Positions 44,323-54,186 are shown, counted from the first letter of the stretch. The stretch is 64,000 bases of DNA from an uncultured Lachnospiraceae bacterium (GCA_946549035.1 CAMNQH010000001.1:44523-108522); one strand, 5' to 3'. Numbers and translations are program-made. The notes: generated from the sequence alone by a model not told the origin.

Positions 44323-45496
44323 TTGTACCTCCCTCTCTCCCCGGTTCCTCTACTTTCAGAAAATAAGTGTCCGGCTTTTGGGGATCAAAGCATTCGTTAC
44401 ACCACATAAATGTCACAAGATCCGTATCCCCTTCATTGATGATATTATGAGTATATCCTGTGGGGATATCTACGACTTCCATCTTGTCTCCGCTTACATG
44501 GTAATCTATGATTTCATCACTCCCTACTTTCCGAAATCTGATCAGCCCTCTGCCGCTGACCACCAAAAACTTTTCATTCTTCGTGTGATGCCAATGCTCT
44601 CCCTTTGTAATGCCTGGTTTTGAGATATTTACAGAAAACTGCCCTCTGTCAGGAGTTCTCAATATCTCTGTAAAGCTTCCCCGTTCATCCACATTCATTT
44701 TCAGGGGATAGCAAAACTTATCTTTGGGAAGATAACTCAAATATGTGGCATAAAGCTTTTTCGAAAAACTTCCTTCTGTCATATCCGGTACGCTGCGTTC
44801 TCCACGGCTTGATCGAAAAGCGTAAAGCAGATCTACAATCTCTCCTAAGGTAATGGTATGGCTCACCGGCACATAACAATACCCCTCCTGGTCCACATGG
44901 GCCTTATCTTTTAAAGCTGCCAAGAGCTCCGCTACTACATCGTCAATATAGACAAGATTCATCACAACCTTCGGGTCATTCACCTGAATGGGCAAATCCC
45001 TTGCAATATTGTGGCAGAAAGTCGCCACGGCAGAATTGTAGTTGGGGCGGCACCATTTTCCAAATACATTCGGATAACGGTAGATATAGGTCCTTGCCTT
45101 AGTCTCTCTTCCATAAGCAAAAATCAAGTCTTCCCCTGCTCGTTTGCTCTGTCCATAGGGATTGTCAAGGGAGGCCTGGATGGAAGACGCCAACATCACG
45201 GGACAATTATTTTTATGTTTTTTCAGGGTATCCAGCAAAACCGAAGTGAAGCCGAAATTCCCTTCCATAAATTCTTCCTGGTTCTTAGGGCGGTTTACCC
45301 CGGCCAAATGAAACACAAAATCGCAGTCCTTACAATACAGCTCCAACAGCTCTGGGTTGGTATCTATGTCATATTCGTAAATCTCCAATTCCTCTGGCAA
45401 ATCAAAAGACGTATCCTTCCCCAGACGGATGTTATTTAACGTAGCAAGCAAATTTTTTCCAATAAACCCTCCGGCCCCTGTCACTAAAATTTTCAT
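44315..45496 (-). CDS. capF: Bifunctional UDP-sugar epimerase/reductase (CapF/FnlB)
   Basis: A 393-residue protein with an extended-SDR domain (about 1-265; ILVTGAGGFIGKNL, HLAGVNRP, the SSIQASLDNPYGQSKRAGE site with Tyr/Lys) and a C-terminal cupin domain (about 275-385; GEHWHHTKNEKFLVVSGRG, the metal-binding histidines). This two-domain architecture is diagnostic for CapF of Staphylococcus capsule types 5/8, acting in UDP-L-FucNAc synthesis. It overlaps capE by four bp and capG by eight. Confidence 0.93.
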   Translation of the reverse strand: MKILVTGAGGFIGKNLLATLNNIRLGKDTSFDLPEELEIYEYDIDTNPELLELYCKDCDFVFHLAGVNRPKNQEEFMEGNFGFTSVLLDTLKKHKNNCPVMLASSIQASLDNPYGQSKRAGEDLIFAYGRETKARTYIYRYPNVFGKWCRPNYNSAVATFCHNIARDLPIQVNDPKVVMNLVYIDDVVAELLAALKDKAHVDQEGYCYVPVSHTITLGEIVDLLYAFRSSRGERSVPDMTEGSFSKKLYATYLSYLPKDKFCYPLKMNVDERGSFTEILRTPDRGQFSVNISKPGITKGEHWHHTKNEKFLVVSGRGLIRFRKVGSDEIIDYHVSGDKMEVVDIPTGYTHNIINEGDTDLVTFMWCNECFDPQKPDTYFLKVEEPGREGGTNE

Positions 45497-46527
45497 GGCG
45501 TTTTCTCCAATTCTTCTCGAATATAAGATAACTCCAACAGCTTCTCTTTTACTTGCTCCACATCCAGAAGCTGGGTATTGCTGGAATTAAATTCTGTAAG
45601 CTTGGTTCGCTCTGTATTTCCGTTCTTGAAATAATTGTCGTAATTCAAATCTCGTTTGTCGCAGGGCACCCGATAGAACGCCCCCATATCCACAGCATTG
45701 GCGCATTCTTCATTGGTAAGCAGCGTCTCATACATCTTCTCTCCATGCCGGATGCCGATGACCTTAATCTCATGTCCCGGAGCAAACAGCTCCGCTACTG
45801 CCTGAGCCAATACCTCAATGGTGCAGGCCGGCGCCTTCTGCACCATAATATCGCCGCTTTCTGCATTCTGGAATGCAAAAATTACCAGCTCCACCGCCTC
45901 TTCCAGGCTCATGATAAAACGAGTCATCGTGGGTTCTGTCACTGTCATAGGCTGTCCCTGACGAATCTGCTCAATAAACAGCGGAATTACCGATCCTCTG
46001 GAACACATAACATTTCCGTAACGGGTACAGCAAATGCTTGTCTGCTTGGGAGACACGGTTCTGGATTTGGCCACAATCACTTTTTCCATCATGGCCTTAG
46101 AGGTACCCATAGCGTTTACCGGATACGCCGCTTTATCTGTAGAAAGGCAAATAACCTTCTTCACTCCCGCCTCAATCGCCGCCGTCAGTACGTTGTCGGT
46201 TCCTATTACATTGGTTTTTACTGCCTCCAAAGGAAAAAATTCGCAAGAAGGCACTTGCTTTAAGGCCGCGGCATGAAAGATATAGTCTACGCCGTGCATA
46301 GCGTTTTTCACACTCTGCAGATCCCTTACATCTCCAATATAAAACCTAATTTTTTCAAATTGCCCAGGATACCTGGATTGATATTCATGACGCATATCGT
46401 CCTGCTTCTTCTCATCTCTGGAGAAAATACGGATCTCTGCGATATCCGTATCCAGAAACCGGTTCAATACGGCATTTCCAAAGGAACCGGTCCCTCCTGT
46501 AATCAATAACGTCTTATTTTCAAACAT
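45493..46527 (-). CDS. capE: UDP-GlcNAc 4,6-dehydratase/5-epimerase (CapE/FnlA)
   Basis: A 344-residue extended SDR that starts the UDP-L-FucNAc branch from UDP-GlcNAc. It shows LLITGGTGSFGNAVL, FHAAALKQVPSCEFFP, STDKAAYPVNAMGTSKAMMEK with the catalytic Met/Lys positions, and TRYGNVMCSRGSVIPLF. GAGGAGAGC lies before the ATG. It is first in the capE-capF-capG-wzz operon, with a strong promoter just upstream. Confidence 0.94.
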   Translation of the reverse strand: MFENKTLLITGGTGSFGNAVLNRFLDTDIAEIRIFSRDEKKQDDMRHEYQSRYPGQFEKIRFYIGDVRDLQSVKNAMHGVDYIFHAAALKQVPSCEFFPLEAVKTNVIGTDNVLTAAIEAGVKKVICLSTDKAAYPVNAMGTSKAMMEKVIVAKSRTVSPKQTSICCTRYGNVMCSRGSVIPLFIEQIRQGQPMTVTEPTMTRFIMSLEEAVELVIFAFQNAESGDIMVQKAPACTIEVLAQAVAELFAPGHEIKVIGIRHGEKMYETLLTNEECANAVDMGAFYRVPCDKRDLNYDNYFKNGNTERTKLTEFNSSNTQLLDVEQVKEKLLELSYIREELEKTP

Positions 46528-46582
46528 TGGTCGCTCTCCTCTTCTTTTTTCAAAGCTTTATGCTTTTGCAAAGTCTTTTTTC

Positions 46583-46611
46583 ATTATACGCAAAGAAGAG
46601 GATTCTTGCAA
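46583..46611 (-). promoter_or_regulatory. Strong sigma-A promoter of the capE operon
   Basis: TTGCAA (46606-46611), 17-nt spacer, TATAAT (46583-46588) on the minus strand; start near 46576. The -35 lies only 13 bp after the NACHT gene. Confidence 0.78.
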
Positions 46612-46623
46612 TGGTTTTTTATT

Positions 46624-49600
46624 CTATCTGGCAGCCATTCTGCATCTGTCCTCCTGCAAATCCTTTAAAATTTCTCGTTTGATTGTAAGGCTGTCCTTAT
46701 CCTCCTCCTGCTCCAGAAGCAAATACAGGCTAACCCGTACCTGTTCTCTGTTTTTCCCGCCGCAATATCGAAGCATGCTTACCAATTCTTTGTAGATAAT
46801 CTCTTGCTTTATGTTCAGAGAAACTATCTCTTTTAACAATAATTGGGGGGGATTTTGTTCCTCCATGCATAACTGAATCAGCTTTACCGCCAATTCATTT
46901 GCCGGCATAGCGTAAGAAAGCCGCTTTAATTTCTCTAACTGGCTTTTGGAAATACAATGATTCAGATCTAGTGGATCACATATAATCATCGGGAGTAAGG
47001 ACAAATAATTACTTTCCTGTCCATCGTAACAGATCTTTTCTATTATATTAGAAACGGCGGCTTTCATTTCTTTATAACTCAGACAGCTTCTTGTGGCATG
47101 AAAGGACTGATAAATATCATTAATCTCTTTTTCCATCCAGTCTTCCGGCACCGTAATATCCGGCAGCAGCTCCCATAGCTTCTTTTTATATTGGGAGGCT
47201 GCCAGTACCGCGATAATCTCACTGGTTTTTGCACGATAAATCCCTTTTTGTTCCGCTGCCTTAAGCAAGTGGAGCATCCTGTCCGCCGTCTGCTCCAGCA
47301 AGGGAGCCTTCCTTTCCCTCTCTTCCAACTGTACTGCCGCCACAAACAGAAACATTTTTAGGAACCGTCCGCTTACTGCTTTGATCTCTTCTATTGACAG
47401 AATTCCCTCTTCAAATAGCTCGTCAAACACCAAATCCTGGCACCCCACGGAATACTCAAATTGCAATGTACTTTCCTGTTTCATTAATTCCTTTATTTCT
47501 CCCCCATAAAGCATCCGAACCTCTCTGCGCTCCGACTTTATCATATTCTGAAAAGCTTCTTCATCTTCATACTTTCGGTCAGGTATAAAAAATCGCAGGA
47601 TTCCCTGATACAATTCTCTGACATATTCTTCCTCCTCCGCCTTTGCCAAAAGCTCTCGGTAGCCCAAAAGGGTAGGATTCTTTCGAAAGCTGCAAAATGC
47701 AAGCAAAAAATCCAGCTTCATCTCTTCTAATTCATGCAGCAATTTATTCGAAGGCGCCTTAGATGCCATTCCCCCCAGCCACGTTAAGTCAACGGAGGAT
47801 GATAATCGCACTCTACTGCTAATATTATTGCTGACCTTCTCCGGCCGAAAGCAGCGGTACGCTTCCGTCAAAATCCCTTTTCCAAATATCAAGTCCCTTT
47901 CTCTTCTCCAATATATATTATCTTCAAAAAGGGCTTGCAAAAACAATTCCCTTTTTAAAGACAGCGATAACTTTCCCTGACATGTATGCAGTATTCCTTC
48001 AATTATTCTGGATGAAAGGAAACATGTAATCTTTCCTGCCTCTAAATAAGCAATTACTTTTTCTATAAGAACTCCTTTCAATTCTTTTCCCACGCCAACG
48101 CCCAGGGATAAAGCGTCTATATAAGCCCTCGCCTTCTTCTCTTCTGCAACGCCTTCTAAAAATGACATCACTTCCCCGTCCAGCTTGTTCTTATCATTTT
48201 CATTTAATTGCAGCAGCAGCAGTAAAGTCCTGCCTTTATTCGGGTATCGCTCTTTTACATAACGCAGCAGCTTTTCACAGGCAACCCCAGACAACAACCT
48301 GAACTTCCCAATGAATTCGCTTCTCTTCAACTCCAATACTCTTGCCGCCAATGCTATGTATTTGTCCTGTGGTTTCCCCCGGAACAGATCCTCAATAAGA
48401 ATGTCCAACGCCAGCTGACTTCCAAACAGACAGAGATTATCGGCCGTGTAATCTTCCCGAATAATATTTTCTTTCCCATTCATGTCCTCACATAGACGCC
48501 CGATTTCTTTCTCCATACATTCTCTCTGCACTTCAATATATCCCAAAGAAAATAACAGCGCGTTCCTCCAGTAGGAACTATATGCAATTCTTCTTATATT
48601 ATTCAGTCCATCCGCCTCCCCAAACTTTTTCACCAGATAGGTTCCTGCAAAATATTCCTGCATGGTTCGGATAGAATAGCTGTAATACCCCGCCCGGTTC
48701 TCCACCAGAAAACACAGACGCTGGGTAACGACCGCCAAAAACTCCTGTACCTTCCGTTCCGCTGGCACCTGCGTCTCATAACAGTCATCCTGTTTTTCTT
48801 CTATATAATTCCTCAACATGCGCTCCAATGCTTCCCTGCTGATTTCCGCCGAAGGATTCTGTTCTTCCTCCGACTCCTCCTGCAGCCGGTAAGCCGTGAG
48901 CAAATGAATGTCCTCAATCCATTCCGTCTTGTCGTTCAATGTCACAATGACTTTCTTTTGTTTTTCTCTGCGCACCATGGTTTCATAATATTGGTTAAAG
49001 AGAGAATATCTTTCATGAGGCGGCTTCCCGCCGCTTTTCACCAGAATGGAAATAATCGTAGCCTGCAAAGGAGTTTTCATCAACCGGGCGATGGTTTCAT
49101 CCTTCATTGCCTCCTTCATAATTTCCAGATACTCCTGTTGTTTTTCCCACTGTCCCTCCATAACGGAAAATAATTTTTCTATATACCTGAGACAATCCTT
49201 TGGTGAAAGCTCTAACACCTCCAGATGCTGATACCGTTCTTCTCCAAAGTCATTGTTATACCCCTGCGCTCTGGTAGTTCCGATAATCATACAATCACAC
49301 GAGGCTTCCCGCAGCTCCAACACAATAAAATTATGAATCTGGGTCAGCACCTCTTTCCGATTGGAGCTGTCCGGCACTTCATCCAGCCCGTCAAAGAAGA
49401 AAATCCAGGCAAGCTGGCCTAACATTTTACGAATAACCTTCGGAGAAGGCTCTTCTCCTTCCCGCCCTTTTATTTTGTGCTGCATATAGGAAATTACGGA
49501 TATATTTTCTTCCTCTCCCTGCTCCTTCCTATGCCTGATCCACGCCGCATAATCCCGCAGCACAATTTTAAAAGGAATCCTGGTGCACGTCGCCTCATAG

Positions 49601-50544
49601 GCATACTCTTTTTGAATTTCCTCTCTAAAATCCATGACTTCCTGTGAGCGATCCCCCATTTGATACAAATAATTTGCCCGATAAATCTGTGCAATAAACT
49701 GACATATGGTAGTCTTTCCCTGCCCCGGCCCTCCAATCAGTACAAAATTCTCATCCCGTTGTAACCCCGCTTCTTCCCCGGAATACTCCTGCTGCTTTTG
49801 ATAACCCAAAACCTGGTTTCCCAACCGGATTACCAGTTCGGCAAACTTCTCCGTCACATCTTCTTTCCGGTTCTGCACCTGAATATCTACGCATACGCGT
49901 TCAATAGGCACCTTCTGTTCTGTAAAGGAACCGGCCTGCTCCATTCTGGTACACAATTCTCCCTGGAATTCATAGGCGAGATATTTTTTCAGCATAGGAA
50001 GATAATTTTCTCTGTCCAGATAATCTTGTAAAACCTTCATCAGCAGATCCCCCGGCAATATATGACTGGCGTAAGCAGTGGCTACATCCCGGTTATTATC
50101 CAGCAGCGCGCACACTTCGTCATATCCTCTTACAAGGAACTGATCAATAATGTCGTTGTTCTCTGCGATATATTTATTAATCTTATCCTTTACCCCATGA
50201 TCCTTCCCCGGCGTCAAGACCACGTTGGTATATAAAATATAATTATCCGGCAGATACTCTGGTTCCTTCTCCCGAAAACGGGACAATTCTCCGTCTATTT
50301 CCTTTTTCAGCCACGTATAATCATCTGTTTTGGTAATCAGATACTTATATTTTACCTGACCCATGGTTTTTCCCCTGAAAACCATGCCGGAGGAATCGGT
50401 TACCTCGCCTTCAAAGGTAAATTCCCGCTGCCCGTCGGGACCCAGGCCATATTGCTCACATCGCACTCCAAACATCTTTTCATTCAAACTTCTTACCATC
50501 CATTCAAAGGAATTTGGATCCATATGGTCGAAATTATATGTCAT
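46624..50544 (-). CDS. Restriction-endonuclease-like / NACHT STAND ATPase, candidate antiphage NLR
   Basis: A 1306-residue protein with three parts. The N-terminus (1-170) looks like an Mrr-type PD-(D/E)XK nuclease: FEWMV (Glu14), GPDGQREF (Asp37) and GQVKYK (Gln63-x-Lys65). A linker leads to the NACHT ATPase with Walker A GGPGQGKTT (271-279), Walker B FFFDGLDEVP (382-391, with DGLDE) and a sensor GTTRAQGYN (422-430). The long C-terminal half (about 600-1306) is alpha-helical repeat-like, the sensor part of NLR proteins. Nuclease-NACHT fusions protect bacteria against phage (bNACHT and Avs families). It stands alone inside a capsule locus. ATG has GAGGAGGAG upstream. The nuclease assignment is from motif spacing only. 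Confidence 0.85.
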   Translation of the reverse strand: MTYNFDHMDPNSFEWMVRSLNEKMFGVRCEQYGLGPDGQREFTFEGEVTDSSGMVFRGKTMGQVKYKYLITKTDDYTWLKKEIDGELSRFREKEPEYLPDNYILYTNVVLTPGKDHGVKDKINKYIAENNDIIDQFLVRGYDEVCALLDNNRDVATAYASHILPGDLLMKVLQDYLDRENYLPMLKKYLAYEFQGELCTRMEQAGSFTEQKVPIERVCVDIQVQNRKEDVTEKFAELVIRLGNQVLGYQKQQEYSGEEAGLQRDENFVLIGGPGQGKTTICQFIAQIYRANYLYQMGDRSQEVMDFREEIQKEYAYEATCTRIPFKIVLRDYAAWIRHRKEQGEEENISVISYMQHKIKGREGEEPSPKVIRKMLGQLAWIFFFDGLDEVPDSSNRKEVLTQIHNFIVLELREASCDCMIIGTTRAQGYNNDFGEERYQHLEVLELSPKDCLRYIEKLFSVMEGQWEKQQEYLEIMKEAMKDETIARLMKTPLQATIISILVKSGGKPPHERYSLFNQYYETMVRREKQKKVIVTLNDKTEWIEDIHLLTAYRLQEESEEEQNPSAEISREALERMLRNYIEEKQDDCYETQVPAERKVQEFLAVVTQRLCFLVENRAGYYSYSIRTMQEYFAGTYLVKKFGEADGLNNIRRIAYSSYWRNALLFSLGYIEVQRECMEKEIGRLCEDMNGKENIIREDYTADNLCLFGSQLALDILIEDLFRGKPQDKYIALAARVLELKRSEFIGKFRLLSGVACEKLLRYVKERYPNKGRTLLLLLQLNENDKNKLDGEVMSFLEGVAEEKKARAYIDALSLGVGVGKELKGVLIEKVIAYLEAGKITCFLSSRIIEGILHTCQGKLSLSLKRELFLQALFEDNIYWRRERDLIFGKGILTEAYRCFRPEKVSNNISSRVRLSSSVDLTWLGGMASKAPSNKLLHELEEMKLDFLLAFCSFRKNPTLLGYRELLAKAEEEEYVRELYQGILRFFIPDRKYEDEEAFQNMIKSERREVRMLYGGEIKELMKQESTLQFEYSVGCQDLVFDELFEEGILSIEEIKAVSGRFLKMFLFVAAVQLEERERKAPLLEQTADRMLHLLKAAEQKGIYRAKTSEIIAVLAASQYKKKLWELLPDITVPEDWMEKEINDIYQSFHATRSCLSYKEMKAAVSNIIEKICYDGQESNYLSLLPMIICDPLDLNHCISKSQLEKLKRLSYAMPANELAVKLIQLCMEEQNPPQLLLKEIVSLNIKQEIIYKELVSMLRYCGGKNREQVRVSLYLLLEQEEDKDSLTIKREILKDLQEDRCRMAAR

Positions 50545-50612
50545 AATCGATTCTCCTCCTCATCATTTTCTCTTCTGCCGCACCGCCGGCCTCTGATCTG
50601 GCGTCTTACCCT

Positions 50613-50625
50613 GCTTGTGACAAGC
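50613..50625. promoter_or_regulatory. Small palindrome upstream of the NACHT gene
   Basis: GCTTGTGACAAGC is a 13-bp palindrome in the 132 bp between the hairpin and the NACHT gene. No clear promoter boxes were found there; it could be an operator. Confidence 0.25.
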
Positions 50626-50676
50626 CAAATTAACACTTCTGTGTCTTTACTTTTTCATTACAGCTATGCCTTGGTC

Positions 50677-50738
50677 AAAAAAATCCATGCTATACTTCTG
50701 CAGAATATCTCTGTCAAAAGTATAGCATGGATTTTTTT
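50677..50738. terminator. Perfect 21-bp terminator hairpin
   Basis: Arms 50677-50697 and 50718-50738 are perfectly complementary with a 20-nt loop; the stem begins with seven As and ends with seven Ts, so it can terminate both ways. It isolates the NACHT gene from the small genes upstream. Its long perfect stem is unusual for an ordinary terminator. Confidence 0.85.
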
Positions 50739-50806
50739 GCCGGCTTATGATGTTACTGACATATTTCGCCATTTTTCGGGAATTTGCGATAGCCCTTTAT
50801 AGTAAA

Positions 50807-51062
50807 TTAGCAATAATAACTAATTTCGCCAAAATACTCATACCATTTTTGCTTAATCTCATTACTGTTTGCTTCGATAAATGCTAACAGCTTCCTCAAA
50901 TCTCTCGCAGGTATCTGCGAATTATTATTGCAAACAAGTGTCTTTCGTCGCATTTGCTCTTGGATTATGTTCTGCCATATGAACATGAATAGGCTCTGTT
51001 GGTTTATTTTCGTTTGACCAAAAGAAAATAATATATCCACCGAACTTAAAAATTTGAGGCAT
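50807..51062 (-). pseudogene. DUF4160 gene, frameshifted remnant
   Basis: Two frames each encode one half of a DUF4160-like protein. From ATG 51062 the first frame reads MPQIFKFGGYIIFFWSNEN and continues through EPIHVHMAEHNPRANATK, then stops. A second frame downstream reads CNNNSQIPARDLRKLLAFIE and EYFGEISYYC, the C-terminal half. The piece between ATK and CNNNSQIP, usually a W-containing strand, is missing, so a small deletion with frame change has occurred. DUF4160 proteins are small and often paired with an upstream gene; a toxin-antitoxin role is sometimes proposed. The remnant overlaps the upstream gene by 17 bp. Confidence 0.75.
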
Positions 51063-51315
51063 TTGCAAATCCTCCTTCTTTTGCAAACTCTATAATTAAG
51101 TGGGCATTATTTTCTACAAACTCTTTATAATAAGCCATCTCCTCGTCAGAAAAACCAACCACACCCTCCCATGTGTAGTCCGGTAAGTAACAGGTTGCAT
51201 TATGGAACCCATCATAAACAGCTTTTTCAATATAGACTTTAACCCTCCCGTCCGCTCCCATTTCCGAGTGAACTACTTCGGTTGTATCACTTAACGTTGC
51301 ATAAGGATATACCAT
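51046..51315 (-). CDS. 89-residue protein paired with the DUF4160 remnant
   Basis: A soluble acidic protein: MVYPYATLSDTTEVVHSEM, a CYLPDYTWEGVVGFSDEEM stretch, and a helical end. ATG 51315 has GGAGG eight bases upstream; the longer frame to 51345 is rejected. Its stop lies inside the start of the DUF4160 remnant, so the pair was one translationally coupled unit. I do not recognise the family; an antitoxin-like or partner role is possible given the neighbour. Confidence 0.72.
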   Translation of the reverse strand: MVYPYATLSDTTEVVHSEMGADGRVKVYIEKAVYDGFHNATCYLPDYTWEGVVGFSDEEMAYYKEFVENNAHLIIEFAKEGGFANASNF

Positions 51316-51417
51316 ATTACTAACCTCCATACATTTTTGTATCATAAACCCATCTAATATCTGATATACAGCATCATACCCCTTCTTAAAATGTGTTTGA
51401 AACTTGCTTTCTACACG

Positions 51418-52650
51418 CTAATCTCTCCGGAAAATATCTCTTGTGTAAACCTTATCCTTCACATCGTCCAAACAGCTATCGTAACGGTTCACAATAATTG
51501 CCTGGCTGACGTCTTTGAATTTTTCCAAATCATTGATTACCTTGCTGCCGAAAAAGGTGCTTCCATCCGCCAAAGAGGGTTCATAAATCACAACGGTGGC
51601 CCCCTTGGCCTTAATACGCTTCATCACCCCTTGAATGGAGGATTGCCGGAAGTTATCGGAATTGGTCTTCATGGTCAGACGATATACCCCAATCACCACT
51701 TCTTTCTCCATCACCGCATTATACTCATCGTTCGCCTCGTACCCGCCGGCCAGCTCCAAAACCCGGTCTGCAATAAAGTCTTTCCGGGTCCGGTTGCTCT
51801 CCACAATGGCGGACATCATATTCTGTGGCACATCTCCGTAATTCGCCAGAAGCTGCTTTGTATCCTTGGGCAGGCAGTAACCGCCGTATCCAAAGGAAGG
51901 ATTGTTGTAATGATTGCCGATGCGGGAATCCAGGCACACCCCTTCAATAATCTGGTGGCTGTCCAACCCTTTCATTTCCGCATAAGTATCCAACTCATTG
52001 AAAAAGGACACCCGAAGGGCAAGGTACGTATTGGCAAACAGCTTCACTGCTTCTGCTTCCGTAAATCCCATAATCAACGTCTCGATATCTTCTTTTAAAG
52101 CTCCTTCCTTAAGCAGGTCCGCAAATGTATTGGAAGCTTTTACAAGCCTGGCATTCTGCACATCCGTCCCCACAATAATCCGGCTGGGATACAGATTATC
52201 ATACAAAGCCTTAGACTCCCGCAGGAATTCCGGGCTGAACAGGATATTGTCACAGTGATATTTTTCCCGGACAGAAGAGGTATAACCCACGGGGATTGTG
52301 GATTTGATGATCATTACGGCGTCGGGATTATGGGAAATCACCGACTGAATCACCGCTTCCACTGCCGAGGTATCAAAAAAGTTCTTTTTACTGTCGTAGT
52401 TGGTGGGAGCCGCAATAACCACAAAGTCGGCGTCTTGATATGCTGTTTTCTCATCCATTGTGGCTGTTAAGTTTAATTCTTTTTCCGCCAGGTATTTTTC
52501 AATATATTCATCCTGGATAGGGGACTTTCGGTTGTTGATCATTTCTACCTTTTCCGGCACGATGTCCACGGCTGTTACCTGGTGATTCTGAGATAAAAGG
52601 GTGGCGATGGACAAACCTACATATCCGGTTCCGGCTACTGCTATTTTCAT
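51418..52650 (-). CDS. ugd: UDP-glucose 6-dehydrogenase
   Basis: A 410-residue NAD-dependent enzyme making UDP-glucuronate. The Rossmann motif is [55 protein letters not shown] and the catalytic cysteine in [14 protein letters not shown] are typical of Ugd. It has its own promoter and is the last gene of the capsule cluster before the accessory insert. AAAGGAAAAC precedes the ATG. Confidence 0.93.
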   Translation of the reverse strand: MKIAVAGTGYVGLSIATLLSQNHQVTAVDIVPEKVEMINNRKSPIQDEYIEKYLAEKELNLTATMDEKTAYQDADFVVIAAPTNYDSKKNFFDTSAVEAVIQSVISHNPDAVMIIKSTIPVGYTSSVREKYHCDNILFSPEFLRESKALYDNLYPSRIIVGTDVQNARLVKASNTFADLLKEGALKEDIETLIMGFTEAEAVKLFANTYLALRVSFFNELDTYAEMKGLDSHQIIEGVCLDSRIGNHYNNPSFGYGGYCLPKDTKQLLANYGDVPQNMMSAIVESNRTRKDFIADRVLELAGGYEANDEYNAVMEKEVVIGVYRLTMKTNSDNFRQSSIQGVMKRIKAKGATVVIYEPSLADGSTFFGSKVINDLEKFKDVSQAIIVNRYDSCLDDVKDKVYTRDIFRRD

Positions 52651-52711
52651 TTGGGTGTTTTCCTTTCGTGGTGTATGTTATATATTGTTGTATCAGAGAA
52701 TCCTTTTCTTG

Positions 52712-52740
52712 ATTATACAAAAAGATGCTTCTATTTACAA
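52712..52740 (-). promoter_or_regulatory. Sigma-A promoter of ugd
   Basis: TTGTAA (52735-52740), 17-nt spacer, TATAAT (52712-52717) on the minus strand; start near 52705, leader about 55 nt. Confidence 0.75.
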
Positions 52741-52763
52741 TCAAATTTAAAGGAAAATTCCTC

Positions 52764-54098
52764 TTACAATCTCCAATACCGCATCCCACTCTCACTTAAA
52801 TCCGAGACCTTATACACACCTTTCACATCCAAAAGTACTTTCTCTTCATCTTTAGACAAGCGATACAGCTTTTTCAAATCATCCAGCCCAAGTCTTTTAA
52901 ATTCATCATGGGCTACCGCCATAATAATGCAGTCCACCTCATGCACATCGGAAATCTTCACAAGCTCTATGCCGTATTCCCGTTTTGCATCATCCGCCGC
53001 AGCCCACGGATCAACAACAATCGGTTCAATCTCATACGTATTCAGACACTTTATAATATCCTCCACCTTGCTGTTTCTTACATCCGGGCAATTCTCCTTA
53101 AAGGTAAGTCCAAAAATAACCACCTTACTCTTTTTGGGAGCCTGTCCCGCTTCAATCATCTTCCGTACCGCCGCATCGGCTACATATCCTCCCATCCCGT
53201 CATTCACAATACGCCCATTTAAAATAATCTGGCTATGGTATCCCAGCTTTTCCGCCTCATATGTAAAATAATAGGGATCCACACCAATACAATGCCCTCC
53301 CACAAGACCGGGCCTAAATCCGAGAGCATTCCACTTGGTATTCATTCCATCTACCACTTCATTGGTATCAATATCCATGCGGTCAAATACCATGGCCAAT
53401 TCATTCATAAAAGCAATATTAATATCACGCTGACTGTTCTCCACCACCTTGACGGCTTCTGCCGTACGAAGATTGGAAACAGGATGCGTTCCAACCTCAA
53501 TGACCAGATCATACACCTTTTTTATAATCTCCAATGAGTCCTTATCGATGCCTGATACAATCTTGTGAATATTTTCCAGCCGATGAACCTTATCTCCCGG
53601 GTTAATACGTTCCGGAGAATATCCAACCTTAAAATCTACGCCGCACACCAGGCCGCTTGTATTTTCAAGAATGGGAATGCAAATGTCTTCTGTACATCCA
53701 GGATATACCGTAGACTCATAAACCACGATACTTCCTGGCGTCAAATTACGTCCAACAATCTCTGACGCGCCAATCACCGGCGTAAGATTCGGCGTATGGT
53801 CGCTGTTCACAGGCGTAGGAACCGCCACAATATGAAACTTCGCTTTTTTGAGTTCTTTTTCATCAGAAGTGAATTGGACTTTTGTTTTGGATATCTCTTC
53901 ATCCCCGATTTCCTTGGTGGGATCAAGGCCCGCCTTATATAATTCAATCTTATCCTTATTTAAATCGAATCCAATGACAGAAATCCCTCTTCCCGCAAAC
54001 GCGTGTGCAATGGGCATACCCACGTATCCCAGTCCTATCAGAGAAAGAGCTTCCCTTCCATTCAAAAGATCTTCATATAAATTTTCATAATTTATCAT
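52764..54098 (-). CDS. Nucleotide sugar dehydrogenase, WecC/TviB-like
   Basis: A 444-residue UDP-sugar dehydrogenase oxidising C6 of a HexNAc nucleotide. It has SLIGLGYVGMPIAHAFAGRG, AVPTPVNSDHTPNLTP, YESTVYPGCTED, SPERINPGDK, the catalytic Cys in VGGHCIGVDPYYF and LTFKENCPDVRNS. The PGDK and GGHC forms separate it from glucose dehydrogenases and fit UDP-ManNAc, UDP-GlcNAc or UDP-GalNAc dehydrogenases of the TviB/WbpO/WecC group; the choice cannot be made here. A uronic acid in the polymer is therefore likely. Confidence 0.92.
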   Translation of the reverse strand: MINYENLYEDLLNGREALSLIGLGYVGMPIAHAFAGRGISVIGFDLNKDKIELYKAGLDPTKEIGDEEISKTKVQFTSDEKELKKAKFHIVAVPTPVNSDHTPNLTPVIGASEIVGRNLTPGSIVVYESTVYPGCTEDICIPILENTSGLVCGVDFKVGYSPERINPGDKVHRLENIHKIVSGIDKDSLEIIKKVYDLVIEVGTHPVSNLRTAEAVKVVENSQRDINIAFMNELAMVFDRMDIDTNEVVDGMNTKWNALGFRPGLVGGHCIGVDPYYFTYEAEKLGYHSQIILNGRIVNDGMGGYVADAAVRKMIEAGQAPKKSKVVIFGLTFKENCPDVRNSKVEDIIKCLNTYEIEPIVVDPWAAADDAKREYGIELVKISDVHEVDCIIMAVAHDEFKRLGLDDLKKLYRLSKDEEKVLLDVKGVYKVSDLSESGMRYWRL

Positions 54099-54186
54099 TA
54101 CTCTTATTCATTCCTTTCTGCCTGATCTGTCGGAATTGAATCCCCAAATCCAGCGTATCGCAATTTTTCAAGGATGCTGACTGACT

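Noticed and set aside
45553..46263. A 236-residue plus-strand frame opposite capE
   Set aside because: Shadow of the capE coding sequence.
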